The notes below the pieces were generated by a model that saw only the letters and a list, made by a program, of their open reading frames with translations, had not been told where the DNA came from and ran no database searches. A DNA stretch of 6,073 nucleotides from Caryophanales bacterium UBA1744 (GTDB lineage: Bacteria; Bacillota_I; Bacilli_A; RFN20; CAG-826): positions 4,694-10,766 of the forward strand of contig DCHU01000075.1 in the NCBI GenBank assembly GCA_002314915.1. Reading direction: 5' to 3'. Positions 1 to 4,811 of this stretch are shown piece after piece. Positions within the stretch are counted from its first letter, which is position 1. The number at the start of each line of letters is the position of its first letter. A program made the position numbers and the translations under genes.

Positions 1-434
1 GCGCAAAGGTTTTACCATATCGTTCGAACATCGAAAGAATCTCAGACTTCTGTTTCTACCAGGTTGATGAGAATTTCAAAAAGAGATGTGTTGAGTTCGG
101 CGGAGGTGTAATCGTCGCTAACGAAAACTACGGTCAGGGTTCATCAAGAGAACATGCAGCCATCGCACCAAGATACCTTGGCATCAAGATGGTTATCGCC
201 AAATCATTTGCAAGAATTCACAAGAAGAACTTAATCAACTTCGGAATCGTTCCTGTTGAGGCTGAAGTGAAGGCGGATGTTTTGGACGAATTAGAAATCT
301 CAATCGCAGATGACTATTCCAGCGTTTCAATCACAAACAAGACAAAGGGAACAACAGTTGTTGCACCACTCAGCTTCGAGGCTGAAGAAGTCGAATTATT
401 AGAGAAAGGAGGGTTGCTTAACTTAGCAAACTAA
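1..434 (+). CDS. acnA: Aconitate hydratase (aconitase), C-terminal part, 5' end outside window
   Basis: This is the last 143 codons of a 4Fe-4S aconitase, which interconverts citrate and isocitrate in the cytoplasm. The reading frame is open from the first full codon at position 3, and the TAA stop is at 432-434; the N-terminal iron-sulfur domains lie upstream of the window. What is visible is the C-terminal swivel domain. It contains ENYGQGSSREHAA, whose arginine matches the substrate-binding Arg580 of pig aconitase, and KSFARIHKKNLINFGI, whose S and R match Ser642 and Arg644. The short ending GGLLNLAN resembles the roughly 640-residue aconitases of clostridia rather than the 850-900-residue form; this rests on recall of the family. 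The downstream citrate synthase, 5 nt away, favours aconitase over isopropylmalate or homoaconitate dehydratase. The methionine at 189 is internal, because homology extends well upstream of it. Confidence 0.93.
   Translation, partial: AKVLPYRSNIERISDFCFYQVDENFKKRCVEFGGGVIVANENYGQGSSREHAAIAPRYLGIKMVIAKSFARIHKKNLINFGIVPVEAEVKADVLDELEISIADDYSSVSITNKTKGTTVVAPLSFEAEEVELLEKGGLLNLAN
405..429 (+). promoter_or_regulatory. Distant Shine-Dalgarno plus looped-out hairpin before citrate synthase
   Basis: A strong AAAGGAGGG (405-413) lies inside the end of the aconitase gene, but its core ends 27 nt before the citrate synthase ATG at 440, too far for direct use. Between them TTGCT (414-418) and AGCAA (425-429) can pair around a 6-nt loop. 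Folding this hairpin would leave only about 10 nt (430-439) between Shine-Dalgarno and ATG. No better site is seen nearer, and the frame is closed upstream by TAA at 419-421, so the start cannot move far. Reinitiation after the aconitase stop at 432-434 is an alternative explanation. Confidence 0.45.
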
Positions 435-439
435 ACCAT

Positions 440-1741
440 ATGGCAGATTTAATTGATAAGCAGTACAAGCAATTGCTCGATCTCGGAAACATCGACAATT
501 CACTTTACGAAGTATACGACGTTAAAAGAGGACTCAGAAACGCTAATGGAACCGGCGTTTTAGTCGGTCTCACCAAGGTTTCCGATGTCTACGGATACAA
601 ACTAGTCGATGGCAAGAAAGTGGCTGATGAAGGCCATCTCTATTATAGAGACATCGACTTATTCGATTTGGCAGCAAAGGATGAAGATGTCTTTGGATTC
701 GAAAAGACAGCTTTCTTACTTTTATTTGGCCACTTACCAACCGCAAACGAATTAAAAGAATTCAAGAAGCTCCTTTCTGAGAACTATGAGTTACCTGAAG
801 GCTTCATTGAAGAAGAAATCATGAGAAACCCTAGTAGGAACATCATGAATAACATCCAGTCTTCAATTCTCGCTCTTTATACATTTGATCAAAACCCAGA
901 CTCACAAGATCCAAAAGAGCTTTTGAGAAAAGGCATTTCTCTCATCGCTAAGATGCCTGCTATCGTTGCGTATAGCTATCAGGCAAAGAGACACTATCTC
1001 GATGGTAAGTCTTTGCACATTCACTATGTGAAACCGGAGATGGGCATCGCAGAAGAAATCCTTCACCTCTGTAGAAAAGACAAGAAGTTCACAGAGTTGG
1101 AGGCGGAAACATTAGACACCGCATTAATCGTTCACGCAGATCACGGCGGCGGTAATAACTCAACATTCACAAACATCGTCGTATCAACATCAGGCACGGA
1201 TATCTATTCAGACATCACAGCTGGACTCGGATCACTCAAAGGACCAAGACATGGTGGCGCATCAAAAATGGTGGCTGACATGATGAACGCGGTCATCAAA
1301 GAGATCGGAGAGGACGCTAGCGACAAAGAGATCTTGAAGATAATCAACAAGATACTCGACAAGAAATTCTTTGATAAATCAGGCCTTATCTATGGTATTG
1401 GGCATGCTGTCTACACAAAATCCGATCCAAGATGCATCCTTCTAAAAAAGAAAGCAAAAGAACTCGCTGAGTTCAAAGGCTCTAAGAGATATGATTTCTA
1501 TGAGAGATTCGAAAGGATCGCATGCGCTAGATTACAAGAGCTTAAAGGCCACTTCTACTGCGGAAATGTCGACTTCTACTCGGGTTTAACCTATAAATTA
1601 CTCGGCATCCCAGAAGACTTGTACACCCCACTCTTCGCTTGCGCAAGAATCGTTGGCTGGGTATCACATATCATCGAGACAACGCTCTACTGCAATAAGA
1701 TTATCAGACCTGCTTCCAAGTACGTTGGAGACGCAAAATAA
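440..1741 (+). CDS. gltA: Citrate synthase
   Basis: This 433-residue protein condenses acetyl-CoA and oxaloacetate to citrate in the cytoplasm. All expected active-site elements are present: ADHGGGNNS with His235 (pig His238), GPRHGG with His271 (pig His274), GIGHAVYTKSDPR with His322 (pig His320) and Arg331 (pig Arg329), NVDFYSG with catalytic Asp378 (pig Asp375), and CARIVG with Arg403 (pig Arg401). The GGGNNSTFT version of the first motif and the length of about 430 residues fit a subgroup I recall from clostridia and other anaerobes. The gene follows aconitase by 5 nt and is almost certainly cotranscribed with it. Together they supply isocitrate, probably toward 2-oxoglutarate and glutamate; isocitrate dehydrogenase is not in the window. 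The ATG start has no close Shine-Dalgarno (see the hairpin at 405-429). A 2-methylcitrate synthase activity cannot be excluded from sequence alone, but the aconitase context makes citrate synthase the better call. Confidence 0.96.
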   Translation: MADLIDKQYKQLLDLGNIDNSLYEVYDVKRGLRNANGTGVLVGLTKVSDVYGYKLVDGKKVADEGHLYYRDIDLFDLAAKDEDVFGFEKTAFLLLFGHLPTANELKEFKKLLSENYELPEGFIEEEIMRNPSRNIMNNIQSSILALYTFDQNPDSQDPKELLRKGISLIAKMPAIVAYSYQAKRHYLDGKSLHIHYVKPEMGIAEEILHLCRKDKKFTELEAETLDTALIVHADHGGGNNSTFTNIVVSTSGTDIYSDITAGLGSLKGPRHGGASKMVADMMNAVIKEIGEDASDKEILKIINKILDKKFFDKSGLIYGIGHAVYTKSDPRCILLKKKAKELAEFKGSKRYDFYERFERIACARLQELKGHFYCGNVDFYSGLTYKLLGIPEDLYTPLFACARIVGWVSHIIETTLYCNKIIRPASKYVGDAK

Positions 1742-1751
1742 AGCAAAAGAA

Positions 1752-1784
1752 AAAGATGAGGTTTCGTCCTCATCTTTCTTTTTT
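1752..1784. terminator. Bidirectional intrinsic terminator between citrate synthase and the metalloregulator
   Basis: AAAGATGAGG (1752-1761) and CCTCATCTTT (1768-1777) form a perfect 10-bp stem around the loop TTTCGT. On the + strand it is followed by CTTTTTT, ending the aconitase/citrate synthase transcript 10 nt after the stop. On the - strand the complementary T-rich run from 1754 down to 1745 follows the same stem, so it can also end the convergent regulator gene, whose stop codon is 5 nt before the stem. Confidence 0.92.
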
Positions 1785-2148
1785 ATAATTTCTCGATTAA
1801 TGCCTTGATTGCGTTATAGGACTCGAGGCTTAAATCGTGTTCAACCTTGCAAGCGTCTTCTGCCGCAATCTCATCAGGTACGCCAAGTTTCTTGAAGAAC
1901 GTGGTAAGGGTGAGGTGTCTATCCAACATGTTTTCAGCGACTGCACGTCCAGTTTCAGTGAGATGAATATGATCGGAATCATCAAAAGTGATATATCCGT
2001 TCTCTCTTAGTTTTTTCATCGCTACGGAGACTGAAGGCTTTGAGAAGTTGAGAGCAGTTGCGACATCGATTGAACGTACAAAGCCCTTTTCTTTCTCAAT
2101 CATCAAAATTCTCTCTAAATAATCCTGACTTGATTCGTAAAGGTTCAT
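1783..2148 (-). CDS. DtxR/MntR-family metal-dependent transcriptional repressor (short form)
   Basis: This 121-residue cytoplasmic regulator has the DtxR/MntR layout. An N-terminal winged helix-turn-helix (about 1-65) includes the recognition stretch SKPSVSVAMKKLRENGYI and a wing HIHLTETG. A helical metal-binding and dimerisation domain (about 66-121) contains DRHLTLTTFFKKLGV and DACKVEHDLS. Predicted ligands by comparison with Bacillus MntR (D8, E11, H77, E99, E102, H103) are D9, E12, H78, C100, E103 and H104. Cysteine in place of E99 is the DtxR/IdeR state (Cys102), so manganese versus iron specificity is unclear and I give no gene name. There is no C-terminal SH3-like domain, and the protein is about 20 residues shorter than Bacillus MntR. 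The ATG is preceded by AGAGG (complement of 2156-2160), 7 nt away. The gene stands alone between a shared terminator and a divergent promoter; no metal transporter is adjacent, so its targets probably lie elsewhere. Confidence 0.9.
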   Translation of the reverse strand: MNLYESSQDYLERILMIEKEKGFVRSIDVATALNFSKPSVSVAMKKLRENGYITFDDSDHIHLTETGRAVAENMLDRHLTLTTFFKKLGVPDEIAAEDACKVEHDLSLESYNAIKALIEKL

Positions 2149-2164
2149 AACTTTTCCTCTTGTG

Positions 2165-2212
2165 CTAACAATTTATCACAACAAATATATAAATCAACAA
2201 ATGTGCAACAAA
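2165..2212. repeat. Cluster of CAACAAA direct repeats in the divergent promoter region
   Basis: CAACAAA occurs exactly at 2179-2185, 2195-2201 and 2206-2212, with a degenerate copy (CTAACAA) at 2165-2171. The outermost copies are embedded in a longer shared block, TGTGCTAACAA (2161-2171) and TGTGCAACAAA (2202-2212). The repeats overlap the predicted -35/-10 region of the regulator gene and lie upstream of the ABC-F promoter, so they could be operator half-sites. Spacings are 14, 16 and 11 bp, not a regular helical phase. The sequence does not match the MntR or DtxR consensus palindromes I know. Confidence 0.5.
2172..2200 (-). promoter_or_regulatory. Probable promoter of the metalloregulator gene
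   Basis: Read on the minus strand, TTGTTG (complement of 2195-2200) and GATAAA (complement of 2172-2177) are separated by 17 bp, and a TGT just before the -10 resembles an extended -10. This would start the mRNA near 2165, about 16 nt before the ATG, with the AGAGG ribosome-binding site in between. An alternative pair is TTGTTG (2206-2211) with TATATT (2184-2189), spacer 16 bp. Neither -35 box is consensus, so the exact choice is uncertain. Confidence 0.45.
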
Positions 2213-2252
2213 GAATTCGGTATTTTACTATCGTAACGTTTGGCAATCCTAG

Positions 2253-2258
2253 TATACT
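2253..2258 (+). promoter_or_regulatory. Probable -10 box (TATACT) of the ABC-F gene
   Basis: TATACT is one base from consensus and is followed by TTAT, matching the context of the stronger promoter at 3886-3891. At 16-18 bp upstream there is only poor -35 sequence (ATCGTA or TCGTAA). A start about 7 nt downstream would fall near 2265, only about 3 nt before the ATG at 2268. Confidence 0.5.
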
Positions 2259-2267
2259 TATGCAGGT

Positions 2268-3800
2268 ATGGCCTTACTAGAACTTACGGACATAGAGTTT
2301 AACTACTCGGACAAAGAGCTTTACAGAAAAGCAAGCATGAAGGTCAACCTTGGCGAACACTGCTGTTTGGTTGGCGTTAATGGATGTGGCAAGACCACTC
2401 TTTTGTCTATGATTATCGGCGATTTAACGCCAGACGCTGGAAAGGTTTCTTGGACAAACGGGGTTACATATTCATATTTGGATCAGCAACTCAAAGTGCA
2501 GCAGGATATGCCTGTTGAAGATTATCTTTATGGAGTCTACAAAGACTTATTCCAAAAAGAGAAACAGATGGAGGCCCTGTATGAAAAGGCAGCGTACTCC
2601 GACGATTTCGAAAAGATACTCGCAAAAGCGCAAAGACTTCAGGACGAACTAGAGCAATCCGACTTCTATTCCTTGCAGGAAAAAGTAGGAAGAATCTCTG
2701 ATGGTCTTGGTTTTGACAGAACCCATCTTGAGATGCCTCTCCACGAATTATCGGGCGGCCAAAGGGAGAAGGCTTATATTGCTAAAATGCTCCTTGAAGA
2801 AAAAGATGTCCTTATCATGGACGAGCCTACAAACTTCTTAGACCAATCGCAAGTTGAATGGCTTGCTAACTACCTCAACAATTTCCCTAATGCATTCTTA
2901 GTTGTTTCGCACGATCAGGAATTCCTAAAGAAGATTGCAAACGTCGTATTTGTACTGGAAAATGGACAAATTACGAGGTACAGAGGCGACTTTGAGCATT
3001 ATCTCATCCAGCACGAAATCGACAAGGAACAATACCAAAAGAACTACGCCGCACAGCAGCGTTACATCAAAAAAGAGGAAGAGTTTATTGCCAAGCACAT
3101 CGTTAGAGCAACATCTGCTAAGGCAGCTAAATCGCATAGAGCCAGACTTGCGCATCTTGATGTCATGGACGCTCCTGCAAAAGAAGAAGGACATGTCAGA
3201 ATTACTTTCCCATTCACAACTGATGTTGGCGAGAAACCATTGATTGTCGAAGAACTATCAATCGGATATAGAGGCAAACCACTGCTCGATCCAATCTCTT
3301 TCACTTTATTGAAAGGTGAGAAAATTGCGATTCTTGGACAAAATGGCGTAGGTAAAACCACATTCCTCAAAACTGTTCTTGGAATCATTCCATCAATAGA
3401 TGGAGAATTCAGGTGGCTTGATGGCACGGTAGTCAATTACTATAGCCAAGATGAGCAGATCGACCTGTCGCAAACACCATTCCAATTCATTCACAATCAT
3501 TTCCCTGAGCTGAACAACACTCAGATTAGAACAGCGCTTGGTAACTGCGGGGTCCGAAAAGACCTGGCATTGCGCCCGATGGCAGAATTGTCTGGAGGCG
3601 AAGTTACAAAAGCAAGATTCGCTCTCATGACTCTAAAGAAAGCAAACTTCCTAGTCCTCGATGAACCTACAAATCATCTCGACCAAAAAGCAAAGGACGC
3701 ATTGTTTGATGCGATTGAAAGATATCCTGGCGCAGTAATCATCGTCAGCCACGAAAAAGACTTCTATGATGGATTGGTAGATTACGAATTATTCTTCTGA
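2268..3800 (+). CDS. ABC-F family ATPase (ribosome-associated type, two nucleotide-binding domains)
   Basis: This 510-residue soluble protein has two ABC ATPase domains and no membrane segments. Domain 1 has Walker A GVNGCGKT (36-43), signature LSGGQ (161-165), Walker B with D185/E186 in MDEPTNFLD, and the H-switch SHD (214-216). Domain 2 has Walker A GQNGVGKT (357-364), LSGGE (441-445), D465/E466 in LDEPTNHLD, and SH (494-495). A charged helical linker (about 245-305), rich in K, E and A, matches the P-site tRNA-interaction linker of ABC-F proteins. Both catalytic glutamates are present. Known members act on the ribosome as translation factors or antibiotic-protection proteins; nothing here decides between these roles, and there is no recognisable resistance-type leader peptide upstream. 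The protein ends right after domain 2. The ATG has no usable Shine-Dalgarno (AGG ends 1 nt before it), and TAG at 2250 prevents an upstream extension. The stop is TGA followed directly by in-frame TAG. Confidence 0.93.
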   Translation: MALLELTDIEFNYSDKELYRKASMKVNLGEHCCLVGVNGCGKTTLLSMIIGDLTPDAGKVSWTNGVTYSYLDQQLKVQQDMPVEDYLYGVYKDLFQKEKQMEALYEKAAYSDDFEKILAKAQRLQDELEQSDFYSLQEKVGRISDGLGFDRTHLEMPLHELSGGQREKAYIAKMLLEEKDVLIMDEPTNFLDQSQVEWLANYLNNFPNAFLVVSHDQEFLKKIANVVFVLENGQITRYRGDFEHYLIQHEIDKEQYQKNYAAQQRYIKKEEEFIAKHIVRATSAKAAKSHRARLAHLDVMDAPAKEEGHVRITFPFTTDVGEKPLIVEELSIGYRGKPLLDPISFTLLKGEKIAILGQNGVGKTTFLKTVLGIIPSIDGEFRWLDGTVVNYYSQDEQIDLSQTPFQFIHNHFPELNNTQIRTALGNCGVRKDLALRPMAELSGGEVTKARFALMTLKKANFLVLDEPTNHLDQKAKDALFDAIERYPGAVIIVSHEKDFYDGLVDYELFF

Positions 3801-3804
3801 TAGC

Positions 3805-3833
3805 AACCGGCCCAACCAACGGGTCGGTTTTCT
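3805..3833 (+). terminator. Intrinsic terminator after the ABC-F gene
   Basis: AACCGGCCC (3805-3813) pairs with GGGTCGGTT (3821-3829) as a 9-bp stem with one G-U pair and the 7-nt loop AACCAAC. It is followed by a short T-rich tail. It begins 4 nt after the stop codon and isolates the ABC-F gene from the downstream promoter. Confidence 0.88.
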
Positions 3834-3862
3834 ATAATTTCTTCACTATTCATCGGACAAAT

Positions 3863-3891
3863 TTGACACTTTGATAGTTGGAATCTATACT
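3863..3891 (+). promoter_or_regulatory. Strong sigma-70/SigA-type promoter for the HAD gene
   Basis: A perfect TTGACA (3863-3868) and a near-consensus TATACT (3886-3891) are separated by exactly 17 bp. The expected transcription start is about 3898. This is the best promoter in the window. It rules out the TTG at 3894 as the start of the downstream gene, since that codon lies upstream of the predicted start of transcription. Confidence 0.87.
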
Positions 3892-3896
3892 TATTG

Positions 3897-3913
3897 GCTG
3901 ATAAAATATCAGC
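3897..3913 (+). promoter_or_regulatory. Inverted repeat at the predicted mRNA 5' end, abutting the Shine-Dalgarno
   Basis: GCTGATA (3897-3903) and TATCAGC (3907-3913) are perfect inverse complements around AAA. The repeat spans roughly the first 16 nt of the predicted transcript and touches the Shine-Dalgarno AGGTGG (3914-3919). It could act as DNA, as a repressor operator at +1, or as RNA, as a 5'-terminal hairpin that protects the message or limits ribosome access. The sequence does not tell which. Confidence 0.6.
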
Positions 3914-3926
3914 AGGTGGTATTAAT

Positions 3927-4757
3927 ATGGCTAAACCAATTGTTGCAATTCTTTACGATTTCGATTCTACATTAGCTAAAAGCGACATGCAGAACTTCGG
4001 TTTTATTCCTGCGCTCGGAATGACACCAGCAGAATTCTGGTCCAGAACTTGTGAGTTCTCGGAGAAGACCGGCGTCGAGAGAACTCTGTCATACCTCTAC
4101 GTTATGAAACAGTGCGCCGAGGAAAAAGGAATCAAGATGACAAAAGAATGGCTTGCTGAAATGGGTAAGGACATCAAATACTTCCCAGGCGTTGACACTT
4201 GGTTTGAGAGAATCAATCAGTACGGCAAAGAACAAGGTCTCCAAGTTGAACATTATTTAATCTCATCAGGAAACAAAGAGATTGTTGATGGATGTTCTAT
4301 CGCAAAAGAATTCAAGAAAGCCTATGCATGCGAATTCTTCTATGACGACGATGGAAACATTCTTTGGCCAAAGCTCACAATCAACTTTACTCAAAAAACA
4401 CAGTACTTCTTCAGAATCGCCAAAGGCATCACTGACGAGACAGACGAATCAATCAACGACAAGACTCCTCAAAAAAGAATTCCATATTCAAACATCATCT
4501 ATATCGGCGATGGAATGACCGATGTTCCTGCAATGATCCTTGCAAAGAACAACGGCGGAAAATCAATTGCTGTTTATAAACAAGGACAGCGTGAGAAAGT
4601 TGAGCCTCTTTATAAAGAGGGGAGAGTCAACTATCTCTGTTATGCAGACTATCGCGAAGGCAAAAAGATTGAGAAAATCATGAAGTTGGTATTCCAATCA
4701 ATTGCCATCAACGAAGAACTCGCTGAGAACGAAAACAAGGACAAGCCTGCCGATTAG
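3927..4757 (+). CDS. HAD-superfamily hydrolase, phosphoserine-phosphatase-like, substrate unknown
   Basis: This 276-residue cytoplasmic protein is predicted to be a Mg-dependent phosphatase. Motif I is YDFDSTL, with nucleophile D11 and general acid D13. Motif II is LISSGN (S113/S114). Lys157 in FTQKTQ is a likely motif III lysine. Motif IV is IYIGDGMTDVPAM, with metal-binding D195 and D199. A helical cap (about 20-95) sits between motifs I and II, as in C1-cap HADs. A charged tail (about 262-276) ends the protein. I chose ATG 3927, giving MAKPIVAILYDFDST, because AGGTGG lies 7 nt upstream and the promoter predicts an mRNA start near 3898; the in-frame TTG at 3894 lies outside that transcript. 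The gene is monocistronic between a strong promoter and its own terminator. The DFDST and GDGMTD motifs recall phosphoserine phosphatase, but the protein is longer than SerB-type enzymes of about 210 residues, so that function is not claimed. Confidence 0.88.
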   Translation: MAKPIVAILYDFDSTLAKSDMQNFGFIPALGMTPAEFWSRTCEFSEKTGVERTLSYLYVMKQCAEEKGIKMTKEWLAEMGKDIKYFPGVDTWFERINQYGKEQGLQVEHYLISSGNKEIVDGCSIAKEFKKAYACEFFYDDDGNILWPKLTINFTQKTQYFFRIAKGITDETDESINDKTPQKRIPYSNIIYIGDGMTDVPAMILAKNNGGKSIAVYKQGQREKVEPLYKEGRVNYLCYADYREGKKIEKIMKLVFQSIAINEELAENENKDKPAD

Positions 4758-4775
4758 TGGGCTTGTTTTCTTTTA
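4741..4775 (+). terminator. Intrinsic terminator overlapping the HAD stop codon
   Basis: ACAAGCC (4741-4747) pairs with GGCTTGT (4760-4766), followed by TTTCTTTT. The left arm encodes the last residues of the HAD protein, and the TAG stop (4755-4757) lies in the 12-nt loop. A terminating ribosome would cover the left arm, so folding may depend on ribosome release. Confidence 0.75.
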
Positions 4776-4803
4776 TTGTTGGGGTAGAATGACCGAAAGG
4801 AGG
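4763..4803 (+). promoter_or_regulatory. Promoter and ribosome-binding site of the zinc-ribbon membrane protein gene
   Basis: TAGAAT (4785-4790) is a good -10 box. TTGTTT (4763-4768) lies 16 bp upstream as a moderate -35 and is part of the terminator right arm and T-tract of the previous gene. A near-perfect Shine-Dalgarno AAAGGAGG (4796-4803) sits 8 nt before the ATG at 4812, predicting strong translation from a very short leader of about 15 nt. The -35 assignment is weaker than the other two elements. Confidence 0.6.
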
Positions 4804-4811
4804 TTTTATCA

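Noticed and set aside
189..434. Separate 81-residue gene starting at ATG 189
   Set aside because: The frame is open to the window edge and upstream codons encode the conserved aconitase motif NYGQGSSREHAA, so 189 is an internal methionine of a cut gene.
2925..3436. Overlapping open frames on both strands inside the ABC-F gene
   Set aside because: They lie entirely within the strongly conserved ABC-F coding region, have no family resemblance and low-complexity composition, and lack supporting ribosome-binding sites.
1783..3800. Metalloregulator and ABC-F gene as a dedicated resistance or metal-response system
   Set aside because: They are merely divergent neighbours with separate promoters; nothing in the proteins or intergenic region links their functions beyond adjacency.
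3894..3926. Longer HAD protein starting at TTG 3894
   Set aside because: The TTG lies upstream of the predicted transcription start (about 3898) and within the promoter, has no ribosome-binding site, and adds residues before the conserved MAKPIVAILYDFDST start; ATG 3927 has AGGTGG at good spacing.
3801..3926. Riboswitch or attenuator upstream of the HAD gene
   Set aside because: The 126-bp gap is accounted for by a terminator, a promoter and a roughly 29-nt leader with one small hairpin, too short for a known riboswitch fold.
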